From an uncultured Phascolarctobacterium sp. (lineage in GTDB: Bacteria > Bacillota > Negativicutes > Acidaminococcales > Acidaminococcaceae): a stretch of DNA of 21,347 nt. The stretch is taken from NCBI GenBank assembly GCA_949287345.1, contig CASEGD010000001.1, forward strand, positions 1-21,347. Direction: 5' to 3'. Made by a program: the position numbers and the translations under genes. Position 1 is the first letter of the stretch. Every line of letters starts with the position of its first letter. Shown here one piece after another: positions 1 through 6,225 of this stretch. The notes below the pieces were generated by a model, which was not told where the DNA came from, did not search any database, and saw nothing but the letters and a program-made list of their open reading frames with translations.

Positions 1-1
1 C

Positions 2-1024
2 ACCCTGCTGACGGCCATCGCGCTGTTTGCGGAATACTATTTAAGCGGCTACCTGCACAATAATTTGCAGCTGCCCTATGCGGATATCATCACCGCCGTA
101 CTGACCTTTATCATCATGGCACCGCTGCTGCGTGCCGTACTCGTCAACCGCACCAGCCATCCGGAACTGTTCTCTGCGCTGTGGTTTCAAAAACGCAGCA
201 ACCACATTCCGCTGGTAGTGCTTATTCTGCTGAAAGTCATCGTCGCCGCAGGCTTTATCTTCTTTGTGTTCGCACAGATTCTGGGGCTGGCAGAAATTTT
301 TGCCGCTGCCGCCACACTGGTAACGGCTTACTTCATTTCGTCCTCCGACTGGCTGATGGGAGAATACCTGCGCATGGAATCTCGTTTTTTGGTCAACTTG
401 AACGAACGTCACATGCGCAAGCACCGCGAAGCCTTGAAAGAAGCAGGCGAGCATCAGCCCTACGGCTGGTTTGATGAAGACTTGCAGCTGGCGCATTATA
501 AAGTGGAAGACGCTTCCGCCACCATCGGCAAAACGCTGCTGGATTTACAGCTGCGCAAAGCCTACGGCTGCAATGTTTTACAGGCGCAAACACCCAAACA
601 GATTTACGACATGCCGGGCGCGGATTTTGTCATCAATACGGGCACAACGCTACTCATCATCGGCACTAAAGCACATTTTAAACTGCTTAACGCCGCTATT
701 GAAAATAAAAATTTAGGCTGGACGCTTACCGGCGCACCCACCAGCATGCGTGAATTTATGCTTCTTAACGAAGCGGAAAACCGCCACGAACACGCCTTTT
801 TGCCCTGCGCCATCACCATTGACAAGCACTCGCCGCTTTTGGGCAAATCCATCAAATCGACGGACATCCGCAACAAATGGCACTGCCTCGTCATCGGTCT
901 GGAGCGCGGCAGCTACACCATAGTAAACCCCAACATCTCACTGGTGTTTGAAAAAGACGACCTGCTGTGGATACTCGGCAAGCAAAAAATGATTAACCAG
1001 CTTGTCCGCGACGAAATTTTGTAA
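2..1024 (+). CDS. Kef-type cation/proton antiporter, C-terminal part (5' truncated by window edge)
   Basis: The reading frame is open from base 2, so the gene begins outside the window; a TTG at 65 is not a credible start. About 340 residues are visible. The first ~120 hold three or four hydrophobic membrane segments (for example LVVLILLKVIVAAGFIFFVF), followed by a charged linker (LVNLNERHMRKH). The remainder is soluble and looks like two consecutive RCK_C/TrkA-C-type ligand-binding domains (segments around VEDASATIGKTLLDLQLR and ITIDKHSPLLGKSIKSTDIR, each followed by a loop and a 'LLIIGTKAHF' / 'LLWILGKQKM' strand). Transmembrane exchanger plus tandem RCK_C is the architecture of CPA2/KefB-like monovalent cation:H+ antiporters of the inner membrane. 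Ion specificity cannot be told. It converges on the next gene and ends at a strong terminator. Confidence 0.75.
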   Translation, partial: TLLTAIALFAEYYLSGYLHNNLQLPYADIITAVLTFIIMAPLLRAVLVNRTSHPELFSALWFQKRSNHIPLVVLILLKVIVAAGFIFFVFAQILGLAEIFAAAATLVTAYFISSSDWLMGEYLRMESRFLVNLNERHMRKHREALKEAGEHQPYGWFDEDLQLAHYKVEDASATIGKTLLDLQLRKAYGCNVLQAQTPKQIYDMPGADFVINTGTTLLIIGTKAHFKLLNAAIENKNLGWTLTGAPTSMREFMLLNEAENRHEHAFLPCAITIDKHSPLLGKSIKSTDIRNKWHCLVIGLERGSYTIVNPNISLVFEKDDLLWILGKQKMINQLVRDEIL

Positions 1025-1034
1025 AAACATACAA

Positions 1035-1075
1035 AAAGCGCATTTCTGCAAGTACAGAAATGCGCTTTGTTTTTT
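1035..1075. terminator. Bidirectional Rho-independent terminator
   Basis: A perfect 14-bp stem (1035-1048 with 1055-1068, core GCGCATTTCTG) has a 6-nt loop and is followed by GTTTTTT on the plus strand. On the minus strand it is followed by TTTTTGTATG. It serves the antiporter gene (stop at 1024) and the converging small gene (stop at 1074). Confidence 0.9.
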
Positions 1076-1442
1076 ATTTTCTTTTACTGATTTTTCCGTT
1101 AATAATCAGCGATACCGAAGGCTGGCTGATGTTGAAAATACTTGCCAGAAACACCTGCGACAAGCCTTTTTCATTATACAGGCGCAGTATTTCATCATTG
1201 CGTTCCGCACGGTTTTTAAACGGGTTGATTTTAATTTCTTCGCAGTCCAGTTCAAAACCGTAATCGCGCACAACCAAAATTTTGCGTTTGCCGCCTTCGC
1301 AGCGCAGTTTAAGCTCCCACGTTTTTATGCCGCTTTTGTTGCGCGGGCTGTAAAGATAAAACTCCACCGTGCCGTCGCCGCAAACATCGCGCAAAAATTT
1401 TTCGTCAAGCTCGCTTTGTGTGTTTAATTCATTCAGTTCCAT
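1074..1442 (-). CDS. Small helix-turn-helix protein of unknown function
   Basis: This 122-residue protein starts at ATG 1442, preceded by a strong GGAGGG Shine-Dalgarno about 7 nt upstream. Residues ~25-75 form an acidic/basic alternating, probably beta-rich domain (WELKLRCEGG, KILVVRDYGFELD) that I do not recognise. Residues ~82-116 form a helix-turn-helix: RNDEILRLYNEKGLSQ, then FLASIFNISQPSVSLIING, in which SQPSVS is the likely recognition helix. The C-terminus is basic (KISKRK). It is probably a DNA-binding regulator or a phage/mobile-element relic. It is monocistronic between the structured intergenic region and the shared terminator. No target can be inferred. Confidence 0.65.
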   Translation of the reverse strand: MELNELNTQSELDEKFLRDVCGDGTVEFYLYSPRNKSGIKTWELKLRCEGGKRKILVVRDYGFELDCEEIKINPFKNRAERNDEILRLYNEKGLSQVFLASIFNISQPSVSLIINGKISKRK

Positions 1443-1532
1443 TATTCAACCCTCCTTCTCACCATTCATAATTCTTCACCATAATCAGCATAACTTTTAC
1501 AATTTATTTTTTAATATAAATAGCAGGCCAAA

Positions 1533-1560
1533 ATAAAAGGAAGCCTGCACTTCCTTTTAT
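1533..1560 (-). terminator. Possible terminator of the autotransporter operon
   Basis: A perfect 11-bp stem, ATAAAAGGAAG with CTTCCTTTTAT, has a 6-nt loop. On the minus strand the 3' arm runs into TTTTATTTTGG, a moderate U-rich tail. It lies about 160 nt past the autotransporter stop, so the transcript would have a long structured 3' UTR. Confidence 0.5.
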
Positions 1561-1665
1561 AAAGCTGCACCCGCAAGCCGCTGCGGGAAAGATGAAAACA
1601 TTTATTCAGGCCTGCGGGCAGCAGTTTTTATGTAAAGCGCCCCCGTTTAACCAATTTAAACAGGA

Positions 1666-1698
1666 AAGTTTGAGTATCACATAAGTTGGGCTATCACA
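1666..1698. repeat. Two 16-bp imperfect direct repeats, inside a GCGCCCC inverted repeat
   Basis: Copies at 1666-1681 (AAGTTTGAGTATCACA) and 1683-1698 (AAGTTGGGCTATCACA) match at 13 of 16 positions and are spaced 17 bp apart. On the minus strand they read TGTGATA...AACTT twice. They sit between GCGCCCC (1637-1643) and GGGGCGC (1699-1705). Tandem end repeats beginning TGT are characteristic of IS21-family transposon termini, but no transposase is present, so this is only a suggestion. Confidence 0.45.
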
Positions 1699-1716
1699 GG
1701 GGCGCTGTTACCTTAC

Positions 1717-4545
1717 TTAAAACTCAAACCTCAGCCCGGCGTTAATCTGCCATTTCTTGTCAATATCGCCGCCAAAGCCGCGTTCTATATCACCGTAAAA
1801 ATAGCTTGCCCTGCCTATTTTTATGTTAGCGCCTATGCCAAGCTCATACCATGTATCGCCGTAGTCTTTTTCCATTGTCAGTGCATCGCCGTTGGCTGCA
1901 AGCATTGCAAGGCTGCTTTCGCCCCCAAATTCGTGCAGCAGGTTGGCTTTAATATAAACGTCGCTGCCGTTTTCAAGCTGCTGGCCAAACATTACCCCTA
2001 CGCGCCCTATGTAGCTGTTAATGCCGTCAACGCTTACTTTGGTGCCGCGGTCTGTGGTGTAGTTTACGCTGTCAAGCCTGCCTGCAATAAACTGTGCCTG
2101 CGGTTCAAGGTATAACCCCGCTTTGTTAAGCGATATTTTTTTGCCGTATTCCACGCTTAAGCTGTAAGCGTTGTGCCTGTAATCCGCACTGTCGGGGAAG
2201 TTGCCGTAGCTGTTAAGTTCCGTGTCGAACCTGCCTATTTTGGCTACTACGTCGGTGTAGCTGCCGTCGTCTGCAAGCCAGCTTCCGTATACTGCGCCGG
2301 CAAACAGGTCGTCTTCACCGCTGCCGAAGCTGTATGTGGCGTTGCCGCCGCCTTTTTCAAGCGCAAAACCGATTATGCTTTTGGCGTCGTAGTTTTTATC
2401 GTAGCCAAGCTGGTATAAGTTGTACTGCCCTTCGTAGCTGCCGCCGTCGAATTTGCCGCCAATGTAGCGAGCCCATACGCCGTCAGCACCGTCATTTGAA
2501 GGCAGAGTGTGTATTTCTCCCAAACGCTTGCGCAGTGTATCGTTGGTGTTGCGCCACATTGCGTAGGAGTTATCTATGCCGTCCAAAAGCGCTAAGGTAT
2601 CGTTGTTTACGTTTTTGGTAAGGCCGGTTAAGTAAAATTTGTTGGCGTCCTGATTAATTTCACTGCCTTCGGATATTTCCGGGTTATATTCATATAACCC
2701 GCCGCCGTTAAGGCTTTTGCCGGTAAAGGTGGCATTGCCGCTGCTTACGGTTACCAAAAGCAGCGGGTTATCTTCCGATACGGCAGATTCGTCAATATTG
2801 GCGCCGTTTACCTGTATGTAGCCTGCCGCATCGGTTGCACTGTTTATTACTACACTATCCGCACTGACGGTTGCAAAGTTTGCGTCCAGCTTAAAGGTGC
2901 CGCCGCTGCCGCTGTAATTTTCAAGCGTTAGGGTTTGGTAAACGGTTGAAGCATTTTCGGTTAAATCTACCGTGCCGCCGTTAAAGCCAAGGGTGTTTAT
3001 GCTGTAAGCAGCGGCAGAGCCAAACAGCATTTCACCGCCGTTCATGGCAACATCGTTAACCTTTGCGCCAGAACCTTCAAACAGCATTACGCCCGCGTTA
3101 ACGGTGTTGGCGCTTACAACGCCGCCGCTGATAATCTGTGTGCCGCCGTTAATAGTAGTTTCCGTTGCTGTACCGCCGCTTACAATTTGTTCCCCGCCGT
3201 TAAGGCTGGAGATAATGCCAACGGCACTTTTGTTAATTTGCTGCTCGCCACCATTCATTACGCCAATACTTCCTGTCGCAGAAGACAGGCTCTGCATACC
3301 GCCATTCATCGTGCCGATACTACCTGAGTCTTTTAATAATAATTGTGTGCCGCCGTTCATAGTGCTGATACTAGCTTCGCCGCTTCCATTAAGAGTCTGC
3401 AAACCGTCGTTCATAGTTCCAATACTGCCTATGCCACCCGTGCTAACCATCTGGTAGCCGCCGTTCATAGTTTCAATACTGCCTATGCCGCTGCTGTAAA
3501 CATGCTGCGTGCCCCAACTGTTCATAATGCCAATACTGCCTGTAGCGTTTGAGTGAACTTCCTGGGCGCCGTCATTTATAGTACCGATAACGCCTACACC
3601 TGAACTGTGAACTGCCTGATAACCGCTATTTAAAATACCAACACTGCCTATGCCGCCGCTAACACTCTGCCCACCGCCGTTCATAGTTTCAATATTGCCT
3701 GTAGCAACGCTGCTAACAATCTGCGTACCGCCATTCATAATACCAATATTGCCTGTACCGCCTTTGCCCACTTCCTGTGTACCGCCGTTCATAGTTCCGG
3801 CACTGCCTACACCGGAAGGGTAAATTTCCTGCAAACCGTTATTTATAGTATCAATGTAAGCAAGGCTGCCTCTCTGTATGCCACCTTCCATAGTGCCAAT
3901 GATGCATGTACCGCCCGCGTAACCAAACTGTACGCCGTCATTCATAGTACCGATATTGCCTGTACCGCCGATCACTTCCTGTATACCGCTGCTGTGATTA
4001 AAAATACCAATGCTGGCGTAAGCGCTACTACCAATACTTTGGTAAAAATCAGTATTCATAGTACCAATAATGCCTGTACCGCCGTTTCTAATGTACTGCC
4101 CACCGCCGCTGTTCATAACATCAATAATTCCGGTGCCGCCGCTGTTAATTATCTGCGTACCGCCATTCTTAATACCAACACTGCCAACACCGCCGCTGTT
4201 AATGTTCTGACTACCACCATTCATAATGCCAATAGTGCCTGTGCCGCCTTGAAGCACGGACATCCAATCACCATTGTTGATACTATCTAATCTACCCGAT
4301 TCGCCGTTGCTTATGGTCATATTCTGTGCCGCTTCTGCCCTGGCAAAAACCATGCCTTCAACTGCCTGCAAAACCTGCGGCAGTACGGTGTATTCCAAAG
4401 GCTGCGCCTGCGGCGCGGGGCGCACGGCTTCCGGCTGCACCGGTGCCTGCGCTGCCAGTGCCAGCGGGCTCATGGTGTTTACAAGGTTCATGCCCATTAC
4501 TACGGCGGCTACCGCCTGTTGTGCTTTGTTTTTTCTTTTTTTCAT
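1717..4545 (-). CDS. AIDA-like type V autotransporter adhesin, predicted heptosylated
   Basis: This 942-residue protein starts at ATG 4545, chosen because GGAG lies 8 nt upstream and a signal peptide follows directly (MKKRKNKAQQ, hydrophobic core to ~residue 30, likely cleavage near LALAA). A longer open frame upstream to 4662 only reads the glycosyltransferase's 3' end out of frame. Residues ~103-510 are about 23 repeats of an 18-residue unit resembling GSIGTMNGGTQIVSSGGT, the strand-loop-strand repeat that TibC/Aah enzymes modify on Ser in AIDA-I/TibA. A helical linker (residues ~670-700, SYAMWRNTNDTLRKRLGE, then GVWARYIGG) leads into a ~250-residue beta-barrel ending in alternating aromatics and terminal Phe (AGLRFEF). 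It would be secreted by Sec, inserted in the outer membrane by Bam, and act in adhesion or autoaggregation. It is co-transcribed with the upstream heptosyltransferase through a 4-nt ATGA overlap. A lone Cys in one repeat (GGTCIIGTM) is odd for a passenger. Confidence 0.9.
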   Translation of the reverse strand: MKKRKNKAQQAVAAVVMGMNLVNTMSPLALAAQAPVQPEAVRPAPQAQPLEYTVLPQVLQAVEGMVFARAEAAQNMTISNGESGRLDSINNGDWMSVLQGGTGTIGIMNGGSQNINSGGVGSVGIKNGGTQIINSGGTGIIDVMNSGGGQYIRNGGTGIIGTMNTDFYQSIGSSAYASIGIFNHSSGIQEVIGGTGNIGTMNDGVQFGYAGGTCIIGTMEGGIQRGSLAYIDTINNGLQEIYPSGVGSAGTMNGGTQEVGKGGTGNIGIMNGGTQIVSSVATGNIETMNGGGQSVSGGIGSVGILNSGYQAVHSSGVGVIGTINDGAQEVHSNATGSIGIMNSWGTQHVYSSGIGSIETMNGGYQMVSTGGIGSIGTMNDGLQTLNGSGEASISTMNGGTQLLLKDSGSIGTMNGGMQSLSSATGSIGVMNGGEQQINKSAVGIISSLNGGEQIVSGGTATETTINGGTQIISGGVVSANTVNAGVMLFEGSGAKVNDVAMNGGEMLFGSAAAYSINTLGFNGGTVDLTENASTVYQTLTLENYSGSGGTFKLDANFATVSADSVVINSATDAAGYIQVNGANIDESAVSEDNPLLLVTVSSGNATFTGKSLNGGGLYEYNPEISEGSEINQDANKFYLTGLTKNVNNDTLALLDGIDNSYAMWRNTNDTLRKRLGEIHTLPSNDGADGVWARYIGGKFDGGSYEGQYNLYQLGYDKNYDAKSIIGFALEKGGGNATYSFGSGEDDLFAGAVYGSWLADDGSYTDVVAKIGRFDTELNSYGNFPDSADYRHNAYSLSVEYGKKISLNKAGLYLEPQAQFIAGRLDSVNYTTDRGTKVSVDGINSYIGRVGVMFGQQLENGSDVYIKANLLHEFGGESSLAMLAANGDALTMEKDYGDTWYELGIGANIKIGRASYFYGDIERGFGGDIDKKWQINAGLRFEF
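3015..4239 (-). repeat. Coding repeat array: ~23 x 18-residue strand-loop-strand units
   Basis: At DNA level this is a ~54-bp periodicity marked on the plus strand by recurrent CCGCCGTTCAT and CCAATACTGCC blocks. At protein level the consensus is GSIGTMN-GG-Q followed by a variable 5-7 residues (often Ser/Gly). Units range from 16 to 19 residues and are diverged from each other rather than identical, so the array is old or under diversifying drift. The last units (INGGTQIISGG, NAGVMLFEG) degenerate into the stalk region. Confidence 0.85.
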
Positions 4546-5924
4546 CTCAACTGCTCCTTTGTGCTTTTGTTTGTGTTTATGCTTAACGGATTTAATCCGT
4601 AATCTTTCATCAGCCGGTCTATTACACTGCAAACCGCTTCCGGCGTTATAAAGCGGCTGCATTCAAACTGCCTGTCCGTGCCTTTGTGGCGGGGGCACCA
4701 TTCAAAATCGTGGTGGTCAAAGGTTACGGTGGTATCGTTCCAGCAGCCGTTGCAAACGTGGTAGTTTATCAGCCTGTAAGGCGTGTAAAATTCGTTCAGC
4801 GGCAGCGTAAAGCCGCTTATCATTATTACGGGCTTGCCCATACCGTTGGCAACCCAGCTAAGCCCGCTGCTTAAGCCAATAAAAAAATCGGCATATTGCA
4901 GTAAATCTATGCGTTCCTGCAGGGGTATCTGCCCGGTAAAATCCTCCGCCCCGTAGGGTATTAAATTAAACCTGCTGCCCTGCCCGTAAATGCTGTCGCG
5001 GTCTATACACAATACGCGGTAGCCTTTTTGTTTAAGGTATTTTACAACGTTAATCCAGCCGCGGCCGTTGTTCCAGTATTTTGCCTGCCCGCTTGCCTGC
5101 GCCGCTATGCACACGTAGGGTTCTTTTATTTGCCGCTGCCTGTTTTTGGGCGTCAGCTTTATGTAAACATCCGGCGCTTCCGTGCCTTCGTCAAGCCCTA
5201 AAATCATGGCTGCGTTTTTGTGCAGCCCGCGCACCCTAAAATCGCTTGGCTGGTGCACTCTGTCATCACACGGAAAAAATATCCCCATGTAATAGGTGGC
5301 GTAAGCGTCCTCAATTTTGGCATCCGGCTTAATAAAGTTAATCTGCCGGTAGGCGGGCTTAAAAAGCTCTGCCATTTCTTCGCCCAGGGCGCAGTAAAGC
5401 CTGCACCCGTGCTTTTTGCGGAACTCCTCCGCATAGGGAAACCACGCCAAAACATCGCCCAAAATGCCGGTGGGGAACTTTATTACCACTTTTTTGCCTT
5501 TTAAATCCAAATCGTGGGCAAAAATAAGCTTGTCCAGCCCTTGTTGTTTTTGGTAAACCTCTATGCGGAAGTTTATAAAATATTTTTTGGCGCTGGTGCA
5601 TATAACACCGTTTGCGGGTGCGTCGTACAGCGTAAGGCAGGCGCCGCGGTCAATAAATTTTACGCGGTATTCGCCCTGCGGCACGGTTACGCGCGCGCCG
5701 TAATTAAAATCAAAGGCTATGCCGGGCACGCCGCTTTGCTGCGTGGGCGCGCCGGTTTCAAAAAGCATATATGGTTTGCCCGGCGCCGTGGCGTTTTGCC
5801 CCGTGCCCTGCCCGCTGCCCGCCGTGCCGGGTTGGTTTTGGGCTGCTGCTGCCGCTTCGCTTTGCCCTTCCGGTGCGGCGGCAGGTGTTACGGCTGCGGC
5901 GCTGCCGTTAGCGTCCTGTTCCAT
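4542..5924 (-). CDS. Autotransporter strand-loop-strand O-heptosyltransferase (TibC/Aah family)
   Basis: This 460-residue cytoplasmic glycosyltransferase would transfer heptose from ADP-heptose to serines of AIDA-type repeats before secretion. ATG 5924 is chosen over 5954 because GGAG sits 7 nt upstream. Residues 1-50 are a low-complexity Ala/Gln/Gly linker (unusual). From ~50 the protein follows the family: a beta-rich N-domain to ~140, then a GT-B/GT9-like fold with KVVIKFPTGILGDVLAWFPYAEEF (147-169) and a nucleotide-binding half around 270-370 (VCIAAQASGQAKYWN, GLSSGLSWVANGMGKPVIM). Four Cys (391, 394, 410, 422; CNGC...WCPRH...FECSRFI) match the iron-binding cysteine finger known in TibC. 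The stop overlaps the autotransporter start (ATGA), placing enzyme and substrate in one coupled operon. ADP-heptose synthesis genes are not in the window. Confidence 0.9.
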   Translation of the reverse strand: MEQDANGSAAAVTPAAAPEGQSEAAAAAQNQPGTAGSGQGTGQNATAPGKPYMLFETGAPTQQSGVPGIAFDFNYGARVTVPQGEYRVKFIDRGACLTLYDAPANGVICTSAKKYFINFRIEVYQKQQGLDKLIFAHDLDLKGKKVVIKFPTGILGDVLAWFPYAEEFRKKHGCRLYCALGEEMAELFKPAYRQINFIKPDAKIEDAYATYYMGIFFPCDDRVHQPSDFRVRGLHKNAAMILGLDEGTEAPDVYIKLTPKNRQRQIKEPYVCIAAQASGQAKYWNNGRGWINVVKYLKQKGYRVLCIDRDSIYGQGSRFNLIPYGAEDFTGQIPLQERIDLLQYADFFIGLSSGLSWVANGMGKPVIMISGFTLPLNEFYTPYRLINYHVCNGCWNDTTVTFDHHDFEWCPRHKGTDRQFECSRFITPEAVCSVIDRLMKDYGLNPLSINTNKSTKEQLR

Positions 5925-5987
5925 AAGCAATCTCCTTTCTGCGATTATAAACAATTTTTCTGTATCCGCTTATATAATTCAATTTAT

Positions 5988-6018
5988 ATTATAATACCAC
6001 ATTCTTCCCCCCCCGCAA
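5988..6018 (-). promoter_or_regulatory. Predicted promoter of the heptosyltransferase-autotransporter operon with a poly-G spacer
   Basis: Read on the minus strand: TTGCGG (6018-6013), then GGGGGG, then AAGAATGTGG, then TATTATAAT. Two overlapping -10 options exist: TATTAT (5996-5991, spacer 16, with a TGG extended -10) or perfect TATAAT (5993-5988, spacer 19). The eight-base G run (6007-6014) lies at the -35/spacer junction, so its length sets the spacing. The leader to ATG 5924 would be ~55 nt. Confidence 0.5.
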
Positions 6019-6126
6019 GACTTCAACACCCGCCGTGAACCGAAATTTTAAAGGTCTTGCAACCGGGAACTTTTTTTGTTAAGTGTAACTTTTCAGTGTA
6101 GCATATCTAATTTTTCAAAAACAGTC

Positions 6127-6156
6127 TTGTTTTTTGGTTTTTTTCTTAGGTATAAT
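6127..6156 (+). promoter_or_regulatory. Predicted promoter of the sigma-factor gene
   Basis: TTGTTT (6127-6132), an 18-bp spacer and a consensus TATAAT (6151-6156) give a ~63-nt leader to ATG 6226. The spacer contains T runs broken by GG. Confidence 0.65.
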
Positions 6157-6225
6157 AAATTTTGCCGCTTTTTGGATTTACCAAAAAACTGCAAAATTTA
6201 TTTTTATTTTTTAAGGAGGTACTTT

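Larger units (their letters stand above)
1443..1716. other. Structured non-coding intergenic region
   Basis: This stretch separates the autotransporter stop from the start of the small HTH gene and contains no credible ORF. From left to right it holds an AT-rich stretch with the presumed HTH-gene promoter, a long-range pair GCAGGCC 1523-1529 / GGCCTGC 1609-1615 enclosing two hairpins (1533-1560 and 1570-1587), and an inverted repeat GCGCCCC 1637-1643 / GGGGCGC 1699-1705 enclosing two direct repeats. It may be a 3' UTR/terminator complex for the autotransporter, a small RNA, or the remnant of an insertion-sequence end. Confidence 0.5.
5925..6225. other. Divergent regulatory region between heptosyltransferase and sigma-factor genes
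   Basis: This 301-bp non-coding stretch holds outward promoters in both directions: the minus-strand promoter near 5988-6018 and the plus-strand promoter 6127-6156. It also holds an 8-C tract (6007-6014), a 7-bp inverted repeat GCAAGAC 6015-6021 / GTCTTGC 6054-6060, and T-rich runs upstream of the sigma gene. No small ORF with a ribosome binding site was found in it. Confidence 0.6.

Noticed and set aside
3015..4239. Regularly spaced repeats that could suggest a CRISPR array
   Set aside because: The repeats are coding, in one long frame with a 54-bp period, are not identical, and encode the autotransporter passenger.
4545..4662. N-terminal extension of the autotransporter frame containing KHKHKQKHKG
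   Set aside because: It is the 3' end of the heptosyltransferase gene read in another frame. A ribosome binding site and signal peptide begin at 4545.
6064..6075. CGGGAACTTTTT resembling an ECF-sigma -35 element (GGAAC)
   Set aside because: No matching -10 (CGTC/GTCTA type) lies 16-17 bp downstream, and a standard promoter explains transcription of the sigma gene.
6130..6144. T6-GG-T7 run in the sigma-gene promoter spacer as a second phase switch
   Set aside because: T runs are common in AT-rich leaders and the spacing is already acceptable. Less convincing than the G run, though worth a glance in read data.
6076..6225. Upstream extension of the sigma-factor frame (hydrophobic, Phe-rich)
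   Set aside because: It covers the predicted promoter (6127-6156), has no ribosome binding site, and AAGGAGGT is placed exactly for ATG 6226.
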